NCBI GenBank assembly: GCA_017531065.1
Contig: JAFXLR010000109.1
Span: 1-5,722, forward strand
Direction: 5' to 3'
Length of the DNA stretch: 5,722 bases
Source: Bacilli bacterium
GTDB taxonomy: Bacteria > Bacillota_I > Bacilli_A > RFN20 > CAG-826
Below, in pieces: positions 1 through 5,722 of this stretch. The notes beneath the pieces are model-generated. The model saw nothing but the letters and a program-made list of their open reading frames with translations. It made no database searches and was not told where the DNA came from. Made by a program: the position numbers and the translations under genes. How positions within the stretch are numbered: position 1 is the first letter of the stretch; each line of letters opens with the position of its first letter.

Positions 1-120
1 GGTGGCGCCCATGCCGAAAATATTATGGTCGTAGATGAAGTTCAGAAGGTAGAACCAAATGGAAATATCGAGTAGGCCGAAACCGACGACAATGAGGCCC
101 ATGCCTTTATAGCGGAACAT
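1..120 (-). CDS. N-terminal fragment of an unidentified membrane protein, cut off at both sides
   Basis: Read on the minus strand from base 120 leftwards, this stretch is open for 40 codons to the window edge and begins MFRYKGMGLIVVGFGLLDIS. It is strongly hydrophobic, with a likely transmembrane helix at about residues 7-29 preceded by basic residues (Arg3, Lys5), as in a first membrane segment. Its codons (ctc, gtc, ttc, atc, tac) match the style of the other genes, so it probably comes from the same or a related genome. The family is not recognised. No ribosome binding site precedes the Met at 120, because the sequence there already belongs to gatB. The ATG may therefore be an internal Met next to a break rather than the true start. 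The case for real coding rests only on hydrophobicity and codon style. Confidence 0.4.
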   Translation of the reverse strand, partial: MFRYKGMGLIVVGFGLLDISIWFYLLNFIYDHNIFGMGAT

Positions 121-122
121 CC
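108..122. other. Sequence discontinuity (chimeric or inversion junction) inside gatB
   Basis: To the right, plus-strand codons from about base 120 give SDGKMEEGSLRCD, a conserved internal GatB segment. To the left, the gatB frame quickly loses family resemblance and hits an in-frame TGA at 93-95, while the minus strand becomes a plausible membrane-protein frame. The switch lies between about 108 and 120; bases 108-119 (Tyr-Ser-Gly-Thr) could belong to either side. No terminal inverted repeat, target duplication or transposase is visible. An assembly or whole-genome-amplification chimera is the simplest explanation; a real inversion breakpoint is the alternative. Confidence 0.6.
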
Positions 123-1010
123 GACGGCAAGATGGAAGAAGGCTCGCTCCGTTGCGATACCAACATCTCCATCCGTCCAATCGGACAGAAAGAATTCGGC
201 ACCAAGGTCGAGATCAAGAACATCAACTCCTTCAAGAACGTTGAGCTTGCTATCGATTATGAAATCAAACGTCAGGCTGAGCTTCTTCTCTCCGGTCAGT
301 CCGTAAGACAAGAAACCAGAAGGTTTGACGAGGGCAGTGGCAAGACCGTTTTGATGCGTGTTAAAACCGACGCCGTCGACTACAAATACTTCTGTGAACC
401 AAACATCATCCCAATCAAATTGAGTGATAAGTTCGTTGAGGATGCTATTGCAACCTGCCCAGAACTTTATGACTCCAAGATGGAGAGGTACTTAGCCGCT
501 GGACTCCTTCCAGTCGACGCTGAGATCATCCTCACCGATCCTGATATGGCTGCCTTCTTTGAGGCTGGTATGGGCGAAGTTAAAAATGCCAAAGATTTGG
601 CCAACTTCCTCATCGTCGAAATCAACGCTTACCTCAATAAGCACGCCATGAAAATCAAAGAATTACCGCTAAAACCGGCATATTTATCTGAAATCGTCCT
701 CATGCAAGAGACTGGCGGACTCTCCCACAAGCAGTGCGTCAGCATCCTTGATAAAGTCATTTCGGATGGCGTTTCTCCAAAAGAAGCCAAAGAGGAACTT
801 CATATCGAAGCCCAGGTGAGCGACACCTCGACCATCATGGCCTTCGTCACTGATGTCCTCAATGCCAACTCACAGTCGATTGCCGATTACAAAGCTGGCA
901 AAGATAGAGCCTTAGGCTTCCTTGTCGGCCAAGTCATGAAAGCTTCTCACGGCAAAGTCAATGCCGCTGAAGTCTCTAGATGCCTTAAGGAGGAGCTAGA
1001 CAAAAGATGA
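120..1010 (+). CDS. gatB: Aspartyl/glutamyl-tRNA amidotransferase subunit B, 5'-truncated
   Basis: GatB is the tRNA-binding and kinase/transamidase subunit of cytosolic GatCAB, which converts Glu-tRNA(Gln) and Asp-tRNA(Asn) to Gln-tRNA(Gln) and Asn-tRNA(Asn). The visible part begins at SDGKMEEGSLRCD and continues through GTKVEIKNINSFKNVE, QETRRFD and MRVKTDAVDYKYFCEPNI, all typical of the second half of the catalytic cradle domain. A helical linker follows. The last ~110 residues are the YqeY-like tail with DYKAGKDRALGFLVGQVMKA and the usual ending EELDKR. About 297 codons remain of a protein normally ~475-485 long, so roughly 190 N-terminal residues are missing. The ATG at 132 is an internal Met of a conserved motif with no ribosome binding site, so it should not be taken as a start. 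The gene overlaps the next by four bases (ATGA). The family assignment is secure; as it stands the copy would not be functional. Confidence 0.93.
   Translation, partial: SDGKMEEGSLRCDTNISIRPIGQKEFGTKVEIKNINSFKNVELAIDYEIKRQAELLLSGQSVRQETRRFDEGSGKTVLMRVKTDAVDYKYFCEPNIIPIKLSDKFVEDAIATCPELYDSKMERYLAAGLLPVDAEIILTDPDMAAFFEAGMGEVKNAKDLANFLIVEINAYLNKHAMKIKELPLKPAYLSEIVLMQETGGLSHKQCVSILDKVISDGVSPKEAKEELHIEAQVSDTSTIMAFVTDVLNANSQSIADYKAGKDRALGFLVGQVMKASHGKVNAAEVSRCLKEELDKR
988..993 (+). promoter_or_regulatory. Ribosome binding site deciding the start of the DUF1836 gene
   Basis: A full consensus AGGAGG lies inside the last codons of gatB. It is 13 bases before the ATG at 1007 and 19 bases before the alternative in-frame ATG at 1013. 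The spacing favours 1007, which also gives the four-base ATGA overlap with the gatB stop typical of translational coupling. Confidence 0.7.
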
Positions 1011-1744
1011 CAATGGACGAAGAACTTAAAAACCTGCAAGAGTGGCTTGATAATGCCTCTCTTTATGAACTCCCTTCCTATAAGGAACTCCCAACCGTTC
1101 CGCTTTATCTGGAACAAGTCGTCGGCTATATCAACAAGACCTTAGCCCCTCTTTCCCCACACGATTCCGAGATCCTCACTTCCTACATGGTCAACAACTA
1201 TGTCAAAGCGAAGATCATCAAAGAACCAGAGAGAAAGAAATACAACGAAGTTCATCTTGGCTACCTTTTGGCCATCTGCTCTTTGAAGAACTCACTGACT
1301 ATGTCAGAGCTCTCGAATCTCATCGCTCTTGATAACGATGTCAGCACGGATAAATCCGTTCTTTATACCTTCTTCCGCCTCATGAGCACAAGCATCGCCA
1401 AGAGCACCATCGCTCTTGCCAAGCAAAGAGTCGATCGCTTTGCGAGAGAATACGAGAAGAACAAAGAGACCGATCCTGAACAAGCGGAACAGCATCTCGT
1501 TGACTCCCTTGGTCTCATCGCTTTGAGAATGTCCATCCAATCTTCTGTTAACCGCATCATCGCCGAAGCCTTCCTTAATGCTATTGAGCATTCAGACCAC
1601 GCGATTGAGATTGAGCAGAAGAAGCACCACAAAGTCGAAAAGCACTCTGCCAAAGCCTCCAAACACGAAGCTGAGAAAATCTTCGAAGCCAAAGAGGCTC
1701 TCTTGAAAGAGAAAAAGAAGCATAGCAAAGAGGAAAAGAAATGA
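1007..1744 (+). CDS. DUF1836 domain protein, putative MerR-like DNA-binding regulator with Lys-rich tail
   Basis: This 245-residue protein matches my memory of the DUF1836 family. The N-terminal part (about 18-110) has the pattern ELPSYKELPTVPLYLEQVV, followed by an HTH-like stretch at about 52-95 (SYMVNNYVKAKII, KKYNEVHLGYLLAICSLK). This resembles a MerR-type winged helix with the typical N-N-Y-V-K recognition segment and K-K-Y turn. Residues 113-200 are helical and may mediate dimerisation. Residues 204-245 form a highly charged Lys/Glu/His tail with about 15 lysines in 42 residues, probably disordered or coiled. No ligand-binding or catalytic residues are evident. The family is common in Firmicutes and its members have no well-established function; DNA binding is inferred. 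It is translationally coupled to gatB upstream and galE downstream (both ATGA overlaps), so it is cotranscribed with them. Confidence 0.85.
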   Translation: MTMDEELKNLQEWLDNASLYELPSYKELPTVPLYLEQVVGYINKTLAPLSPHDSEILTSYMVNNYVKAKIIKEPERKKYNEVHLGYLLAICSLKNSLTMSELSNLIALDNDVSTDKSVLYTFFRLMSTSIAKSTIALAKQRVDRFAREYEKNKETDPEQAEQHLVDSLGLIALRMSIQSSVNRIIAEAFLNAIEHSDHAIEIEQKKHHKVEKHSAKASKHEAEKIFEAKEALLKEKKKHSKEEKK

Positions 1745-2757
1745 AGACCATCTTAGTCACTGGAGGTCTTGGATTCATTGGCAGCGAAACCGTCATCGAA
1801 CTTATCGAAAGCGGCTACGAACCAATCGTCCTTGATAACCTCTATAACTCAAAGCTCGCAGTCCTTGACCGCATCGAGACAATCACTCATGTAAGGCCTA
1901 AGTTTTATGAGGTCGATTGCACAAAATACGCGGAAACTGTAAGGGTTTTTGAAGAAAATCACATTGACGCAGTCATCCATTTTGCCGGTTATAAAGCGGT
2001 AGGGGAATCGACCGTCAAACCTGTTGAGTATTATCAGAACAACCTTGGCAGCGCCCTCAACGTCTTGGCTATCATGAAAGAGAAAGGCGTTCACAATTTC
2101 ATCTTCTCTTCATCCGCCACGGTCTATGGCGTGCCAAAGAGGGTTCCTCTCTTCGAAACCGATCCAGTCGGCAGTGCCATAAACCCATATGGCGAGACCA
2201 AGATCATGATCGAGAGAATCCTTGAGGATACCGCCAAAGCCAACAAAGACCTCAACGTCTGCTTGCTTAGATACTTCAACCCAATCGGCGGCCACCCATC
2301 TGGCCTTCTTGGCGAAGATCCAAATGGCCTTCCAAACAACCTCATGCCATATGTCACTCAGGTTGCGATTGGTAAGCTCCCATTCCTCCGTGTCTTCGGA
2401 GACGATTACAAGACCGTCGACGGAACCGGCGTCAGAGATTACATCCACGTCGTCGACTTGGCCAAAGGCCATGTCGCTGCTCTCAAACGCTTAGAGAGCA
2501 ACCCAGGTCTTGTCGTCTATAACCTCGGTACTGGCAAAGGCACATCCGTTCTCGAACTTGTCCATGCCTTTGAAGAGGCTAATGGCATCAAGATTCCATA
2601 CCAGATCATGCCTCGCCGTCCTGGTGATATTGACGAGAACTTCGCTAACGTCGACAAAGCTTGGAATGAGCTTGGTTGGAAAGCCACCCTCACCATCAAA
2701 GACGCTTGCAAAGACGCCTACAATTTCCAAAAGAAAAATCCAAACGGCATTGAATAA
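1741..2757 (+). CDS. galE: UDP-glucose 4-epimerase
   Basis: GalE is an extended short-chain dehydrogenase with bound NAD. It interconverts UDP-glucose and UDP-galactose in the cytosol, for galactose catabolism or to make UDP-Gal for surface glycans. At 338 residues it is full length. Visible signatures are the Rossmann glycine motif TGGLGFIGS (7-15), Asp32 in VLDNL for the NAD ribose, FAGYKAVGES (81-90), SSSATVYG (123-130) with the catalytic Ser/Thr, and the Tyr150-x-x-x-Lys154 catalytic pair. Further along come NPIGGHPSG and GEDPNGLPNNLMPY for substrate binding, RDYIHVVDLAKGH (232-243), and a normal NPNG end. The start is supported by AAAGAGGAA at 1727-1735, about 7 bases upstream of the ATG, and by the ATGA overlap with the previous gene. 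It is the last gene of the operon, 11 bases before a terminator. No other Leloir-pathway genes are nearby, which favours, weakly, a biosynthetic role. Confidence 0.96.
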   Translation: MKTILVTGGLGFIGSETVIELIESGYEPIVLDNLYNSKLAVLDRIETITHVRPKFYEVDCTKYAETVRVFEENHIDAVIHFAGYKAVGESTVKPVEYYQNNLGSALNVLAIMKEKGVHNFIFSSSATVYGVPKRVPLFETDPVGSAINPYGETKIMIERILEDTAKANKDLNVCLLRYFNPIGGHPSGLLGEDPNGLPNNLMPYVTQVAIGKLPFLRVFGDDYKTVDGTGVRDYIHVVDLAKGHVAALKRLESNPGLVVYNLGTGKGTSVLELVHAFEEANGIKIPYQIMPRRPGDIDENFANVDKAWNELGWKATLTIKDACKDAYNFQKKNPNGIE

Positions 2758-2768
2758 TCAAGCTATTT

Positions 2769-2798
2769 AAGGCACTGAGAAGTTTCAGTGCCTTTTTT
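2769..2798 (+). terminator. Intrinsic terminator after galE
   Basis: A perfect 10-base stem, AAGGCACTGA (2769-2778) pairing with TCAGTGCCTT (2785-2794), encloses a six-base loop GAAGTT. A run of six T follows at 2793-2798, overlapping the stem foot. It sits 11 bases past the galE stop and separates the gatB-DUF1836-galE operon from the hydrolase unit. Confidence 0.95.
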
Positions 2799-2800
2799 CA

Positions 2801-2830
2801 TACACACATGTAGCGGTTTTGGTGTAGAAT
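2801..2830 (+). promoter_or_regulatory. Candidate sigmaA-type promoter for the hydrolase gene
   Basis: A TAGAAT -10 box lies at 2825-2830, with a weak -35-like TACACA at 2801-2806 and an 18-base spacer, just after the terminator and 25 bases before the hydrolase ATG. The -10 is good (5 of 6); the -35 is only 4 of 6. A promoter is expected here because the upstream operon is terminated. No clear operator is visible. Confidence 0.55.
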
Positions 2831-2855
2831 TTGCTTAACTCGAGAGGATTGTTTT

Positions 2856-3761
2856 ATGGAAAACGTTTTCACTGTCACCTTGCCTAATGGCAGAACTCAA
2901 AAAGGTCTTATTTTTGAAACCGAACAAGCAAAAATGAACCTTGTTCTTTTGACTGGTATGGGTGAACACTCAGGCCGTTACGAAGAACTCGCTAAATACT
3001 TGAACGAGAAAGGCATCAACGTCTATGTCTTAGACGCTGTCGCCCAAGGTCTCAACGCCCCAAATGTTGAGGATCAGGAGAAGTGGTACGAAGGCGCTTT
3101 CGACGACAACGTCACCGCTGCGAACATCAAGATTGAGGAAGTTAAGAAAGCCAATAACCTCCCAACCTGCATCATGGGCCACTCCATGGGTTCGTTCATG
3201 ACTCAGCGCTATCTCCAGCTCTTCCCAAATACCGTTAGCAAAGCCATCATCTGTGGCTCAGACAAGATGCCAAGAATGAAAGCCTTCTTCGGTTTCTTGC
3301 TTGCTTCGATGCTTGTCAACAAAGGCAACTTCGACAAGCCAAACAAGATGCTTTCCGCATCCGGAACCGATGCTTATAGCAAAGCTATCAAGGATGCCAA
3401 GACTCCAAAAGATTGGCTCTCCTACAACGAAGAGAACGTTCAGAAATATCTTGCCGATCCATATTGCGGCGCTCCAACCACTGGCGGATTCTGGAAAGAA
3501 TTCCTTAGGGGCTTAAAAGCCATCACCACTGGCAAAGAGATCAAGAAAGTCAGCAAAGACGAGAACATTCTCATCATCGCCGGTGAAGAAGACCCAGTCG
3601 GCAGATTTGGCAAAGGTCCACGTGAGCTTCACTGGATGTATCAGAAAATCGGCGTCAAGAAAGTCAAACTCAAGATGTTCGACCATATGCGTCACGAAAT
3701 CCACAACGAAACCGGCAAGGAAGCCGTCTGGACAACCATCTCTAAATTCTTACTTTCCTAA
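2856..3761 (+). CDS. Alpha/beta hydrolase, monoacylglycerol lipase/lysophospholipase-like (serine hydrolase)
   Basis: This 301-residue protein has the layout of the Hydrolase_4 (serine aminopeptidase S33-like) family, which includes monoacylglycerol lipases and lysophospholipase PldB. The nucleophile elbow is GHSMGS with Ser110. The acid is probably Asp246 in GEEDPVG and the base His280 in MRHEIHNE. The oxyanion-region motif is TGMGEHSGRY (33-42), close to the HGxGEHSGRY of monoacylglycerol lipases but with Thr in place of the first His. The usual D-x-R-G-H-G-x-S strand is altered to DAVAQGLNA (60-68). Residues ~135-225 form a helical cap that would set specificity. There is no signal peptide or membrane helix, so it should be cytosolic. 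AGAGGA at 2843-2848 lies 7 bases before the ATG. The stop overlaps the next start (TAATG). The substrate cannot be told from sequence; an ester or lysolipid is likely. Confidence 0.88.
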   Translation: MENVFTVTLPNGRTQKGLIFETEQAKMNLVLLTGMGEHSGRYEELAKYLNEKGINVYVLDAVAQGLNAPNVEDQEKWYEGAFDDNVTAANIKIEEVKKANNLPTCIMGHSMGSFMTQRYLQLFPNTVSKAIICGSDKMPRMKAFFGFLLASMLVNKGNFDKPNKMLSASGTDAYSKAIKDAKTPKDWLSYNEENVQKYLADPYCGAPTTGGFWKEFLRGLKAITTGKEIKKVSKDENILIIAGEEDPVGRFGKGPRELHWMYQKIGVKKVKLKMFDHMRHEIHNETGKEAVWTTISKFLLS

Positions 3762-5152
3762 TGTTCTCTAAAATCCTCGATTTCTTTGGTCTCCGTGAAA
3801 GGAAACCTCGTTATTTTGTGGCGTGGATATTAGTCCTCGCCTTCTCCCTTTTCACGTACCTTTATTTCGAGGCTATGGACTACAAAGTCGAAACCGGGAC
3901 ATTGCTCCCGTTTTTCGCTTTTGATGTCTGGTTCATTATTTTCACAGTAACACTTGTTCTGTATGACGCCTTCTTGGTGTTCTTCGCCATCAAATTCTTT
4001 GGCGCAAAGCAGAAGTGGTCGTTCATGATCATCGGGGCAGTGGCGATGATATTCGCCTGCGTTTCCCTCTTTGCCTTCCCTGGTGTCAGTGTTGAGGGAA
4101 CCCTCGTTTACTCATTAGAAGGTGGCAAACTCTTCGAGTACTTGATGGCGACCATCATCATATTCGCTTCGATCTATATCTTCATCGCTATCATTCCTCA
4201 GATCATAAAAGACAGGAACTATTACAACCTCTTCTTTGTCATCGCGATCGTCGTTGCCTTATTCGGAACGATCTACAGTTACATCTCTGAAGGCGATATC
4301 TATGTGAGACTTTTCACCGAGCCTCACCCTTATGACGTCCCTCAGAGTTTCACCAACAACAGGAACGTTTATGCGTTCATTTTGGTTATCGCGATGGTCT
4401 CCGAAGCCTACCTCATCATCAAAAATAACAGGGTTTTGCATTGGATTTTATTCTTTTACTTCTTCTTCAACACCCTATTTACCCTTAGCAAAACCTCAAT
4501 CATTATGGCTTTCGCCTTCTTCTCCGTCTTCGTTGTTTGGAGAACTTTGGCAATCGTCAACAAACACCCAATCCGTGCTTTGGTTTTCTTCGGTCTCATG
4601 ATTGCAGGGGCAGGAGCTTTCTTGATCATTGCCTTAGCCCCAGTGGAAGAAGGTTCGTTCATGGAGCTTCCTCACACCTTCTTCGAATATCTCGTTGATG
4701 ACCTCCCAAGCATGAACGGTCATTCGTTCGACACAAGAATCAATTGCTTCAACCAAGCCCTTGAGGCTTTATCCGGAGGAACCACTTCCATCTTTGGCTT
4801 TGGTTACATCAACTGGCAACACGCCTTATACGCACACTTCGGTGGCTATGTTCCAATGGATGTTGCCTTCGCGGTTGATCTTCTTCAGTTCGGTTTCCCT
4901 GGTTTTATCTTCTCCGCAGCTTTATGGACGTACGCGTTCTTCATGGATGGACGCCTATACAAACATAAGTCCGCCTATGCGGGCGTCACCCTCCTCACTC
5001 TCATCGTCTTGCTTGCAAGATGCTTCACTGAGGCTGGAGATTTCACTTTCCCTAACCTTACTGGAACCGTCTATTACATGATGGTGCTTTGTCCGATGCT
5101 CACTGAAATTAAGTCACTCAAAGCCTCGGAAAGCGCTAGAGCAGAGGCTTAA
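3761..5152 (+). CDS. Multi-pass membrane protein, O-antigen ligase/polymerase (Wzy/WaaL) type
   Basis: This 463-residue, very hydrophobic protein has about 11-12 likely membrane helices, near residues 18-36, 56-79, 86-106, 126-148, 155-175, 203-221, 225-242, 245-262, 272-293, 366-395, 404-420 and 432-448. Family-like marks are FTNNRNVYAF at the start of a helix (197-206), LSKTSIIMA (242-250), and a large outer loop (about 294-365) with an Arg in DTRINCFNQAL and FGFGYINWQHAL. The loop is followed by VDLLQFGFPG leading into the next helix. This pattern fits Wzy/WaaL-type enzymes that polymerise or transfer lipid-linked glycans on the outer face of the membrane. The N-terminus is basic (LRERKPR, inside) and the C-terminus ends in a short polar tail. 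No ribosome binding site is visible before the ATG; the one-base TAATG overlap implies translational coupling to the hydrolase. The fold family is fairly sure; the exact substrate is unknown. Confidence 0.8.
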   Translation: MFSKILDFFGLRERKPRYFVAWILVLAFSLFTYLYFEAMDYKVETGTLLPFFAFDVWFIIFTVTLVLYDAFLVFFAIKFFGAKQKWSFMIIGAVAMIFACVSLFAFPGVSVEGTLVYSLEGGKLFEYLMATIIIFASIYIFIAIIPQIIKDRNYYNLFFVIAIVVALFGTIYSYISEGDIYVRLFTEPHPYDVPQSFTNNRNVYAFILVIAMVSEAYLIIKNNRVLHWILFFYFFFNTLFTLSKTSIIMAFAFFSVFVVWRTLAIVNKHPIRALVFFGLMIAGAGAFLIIALAPVEEGSFMELPHTFFEYLVDDLPSMNGHSFDTRINCFNQALEALSGGTTSIFGFGYINWQHALYAHFGGYVPMDVAFAVDLLQFGFPGFIFSAALWTYAFFMDGRLYKHKSAYAGVTLLTLIVLLARCFTEAGDFTFPNLTGTVYYMMVLCPMLTEIKSLKASESARAEA

Positions 5153-5160
5153 CAATTTCC

Positions 5161-5175
5161 TTGCTCTAAGAGCAA
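5161..5175. repeat. 15-base palindrome upstream of the gpmA promoter
   Basis: TTGCTCT and AGAGCAA form perfect seven-base arms around one central A, ending 5 bases before the -35 box of the gpmA promoter and starting 8 bases after the upstream stop. Its size and place suit a dimeric regulator site. As RNA it could fold as a six-base stem with a TAA loop, but no T-run follows, so it does not look like an intrinsic terminator. Confidence 0.5.
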
Positions 5176-5180
5176 AGGTG

Positions 5181-5209
5181 TTGGAAATAGGCCCTTTAGG
5201 CCCTATAAT
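5181..5209 (+). promoter_or_regulatory. Strong sigmaA-type promoter of gpmA
   Basis: TTGGAA (5181-5186) and a perfect TATAAT (5204-5209) are separated by exactly 17 bases. Transcription should begin near 5215-5217, giving a leader of only about 24 bases before the gpmA ATG at 5240. The -35 matches 4 of 6 positions; the -10 matches all six. A strong promoter suits a glycolytic gene. Confidence 0.8.
5188..5204 (+). repeat. Tandem TAGGCCCT repeat in the gpmA promoter spacer
   Basis: TAGGCCCT occurs at 5188-5195 and again at 5197-5204, a nine-base period that fills the -35/-10 spacer and touches the first base of TATAAT. Each unit contains the self-complementary GGCC. It could be a repressor or activator site, or chance; only two copies are present. 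Confidence 0.45.
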
Positions 5210-5239
5210 CTATCCGTTATCCAAAGGAAGGATTTTAAA

Positions 5240-5722
5240 ATGGTCAAATTAGTCTTAATCAGACACGGACAGTCCGAATGGAACCTCGAAAACAAGTTCA
5301 CCGGATGGACCGATGTTGAATTATCCCCAAACGGCGAAAAAGAAGCCACCGAAGCCGGCAAGCTTCTCAAAGAGAAAGGCTACAGCTTCGATATGGCCTT
5401 CAGCAGCGTTCTTAAGAGAGCCAACCACACCATGGACCGCGTTCTCAAAGAGCTTGGCGAAGATGGCATCGAAAAGCACTACACCTGGCGCTTAAATGAG
5501 CGTCACTATGGCGCTCTCCAAGGCCTCAACAAAGCCGAATCCGCTCAAAAGTGGGGCGATGAGCAAGTCCACATCTGGCGTAGAAGCGCTGATGTTCCAC
5601 CTCTTTCTTTAGAGAAAGAAGACGAGAGATGGCCGGGCAACCAGAAGACCTATCAGGATCTCATTGCCAAAGGCGAGATGACAATCGAAGATTGCCCACT
5701 CACTGAGTGCTTAATCGACACC
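5240..5722 (+). CDS. gpmA: 2,3-bisphosphoglycerate-dependent phosphoglycerate mutase, 3'-truncated by the window
   Basis: GpmA interconverts 3- and 2-phosphoglycerate in cytosolic glycolysis through a phosphohistidine intermediate. The first 161 residues are present, of about 230-250 in the family. The start reads [15 protein letters not shown] with the phospho-accepting His9 in RHG. It continues with [17 protein letters not shown] (Arg60), [18 protein letters not shown] with Glu87, and [12 protein letters not shown] for substrate binding. DERWPG and PLTECLIDT come just before the window ends. The second catalytic His (near 180) lies beyond the edge. AAGGAAGGA at 5224-5232 is an excellent ribosome binding site 7 bases before the ATG. 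The gene has its own promoter and a short leader. Compared with the E. coli protein as I recall it, there is a small insertion near residues 143-150 (KGEMTIED), which looks harmless. Confidence 0.96.
   Translation, partial: MVKLVLIRHGQSEWNLENKFTGWTDVELSPNGEKEATEAGKLLKEKGYSFDMAFSSVLKRANHTMDRVLKELGEDGIEKHYTWRLNERHYGALQGLNKAESAQKWGDEQVHIWRRSADVPPLSLEKEDERWPGNQKTYQDLIAKGEMTIEDCPLTECLIDT

Noticed and set aside
93..95. In-frame TGA upstream of gatB as a possible recoded Trp codon (Mycoplasma-type code)
   Set aside because: The genes use TGG for Trp, and TGA ends gatB (after the canonical EELDKR) and the DUF1836 gene. Reading through the TGA does not restore GatB similarity further upstream.
132..134. 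ATG at 132 as the true start of a short gatB
   Set aside because: It is the internal Met of the conserved SDGKMEEGSLRCD segment, lacks a ribosome binding site, and the resulting protein would lack most of the catalytic domain.
42..311. Minus-strand open frame of 89 codons crossing the left junction
   Set aside because: It runs antisense to conserved gatB codons, shows no family resemblance and has no ribosome binding site. The minus frame ending at base 120 is the better reading of the left end.
783..1697. Shared GAAGCCAAAGAGG stretch in gatB (783-795) and DUF1836 (1685-1697)
   Set aside because: Both encode Glu-Ala-Lys-Glu in frame with preferred codons; this is coincidence of codon use, not a repeat element.
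1304..1796. Several minus-strand open frames opposite the DUF1836 gene
   Set aside because: They are antisense shadows produced by regular codon choice; no ribosome binding sites, no recognisable motifs, and they overlap one another.
2110..2730. Minus-strand and alternative plus-strand open frames within galE, up to 120 codons
   Set aside because: galE is conserved across this whole stretch in its own frame. The alternatives are compositionally odd (Ser/Thr-rich or Trp/Asp-rich) with no start signals.
4761..5081. 106-codon plus-strand open frame inside the membrane-protein gene
   Set aside because: It is a frame-shifted shadow, rich in Ser/Leu/Pro, without a ribosome binding site or family match.
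5161..5175. Palindrome after the membrane-protein gene as an intrinsic terminator
   Set aside because: The centre is too tight for a full stem, the stem would be only six pairs, and no T-run follows. An operator is the better guess.

Overview
The window reads as chromosomal housekeeping and cell-surface DNA from a low-to-moderate GC Gram-positive-type bacterium. An uncultured Bacilli/Erysipelotrichia-like or RF39/RFN20-like gut lineage is my inference. The pointers are a DUF1836 regulator (a Firmicutes family), a GatB of the indirect Asn/Gln-tRNA pathway, strong AGGAGG-type ribosome binding sites, and ATGA/TAATG gene overlaps. TGG serves as Trp and TGA as stop, so the code is standard and not the Mycoplasma code. 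Nothing in the window looks like a phage, transposon, CRISPR array or RNA gene.

Layout. (1) Bases 1 to about 120 do not fit the gene that follows. Read on the minus strand they give an open, hydrophobic reading frame, apparently the N-terminal part of a membrane protein. (2) From about base 108-120 the plus strand abruptly becomes the last ~300 residues of gatB; the first ~190 residues are missing and replaced by the inverted fragment. This is an assembly or amplification chimera, or a real rearrangement. (3) gatB, a DUF1836 gene and galE form a tight plus-strand operon with two 4-base ATGA overlaps, closed by a clear intrinsic terminator at 2769-2798. (4) A new promoter then drives an alpha/beta hydrolase (monoacylglycerol lipase-like) and, overlapping it by one base, a 463-residue multi-pass membrane protein of the O-antigen ligase/polymerase (Wzy/WaaL) type. 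(5) A well-formed sigma70/sigmaA-type promoter, with a 15-base palindrome beside it and a direct repeat in its spacer, drives gpmA (2,3-BPG-dependent phosphoglycerate mutase), which runs off the right edge.

Functional picture. GatB serves translation and GpmA serves glycolysis. GalE supplies UDP-galactose, a precursor for surface glycans, and the Wzy/WaaL-like protein could polymerise or transfer such glycans outside the membrane. That link is inference: the two genes lie in separate transcription units and no glycosyltransferases are visible. I see no convincing new multi-gene system. The points most worth a second look are the junction at the left end and the repeat-rich gpmA promoter.
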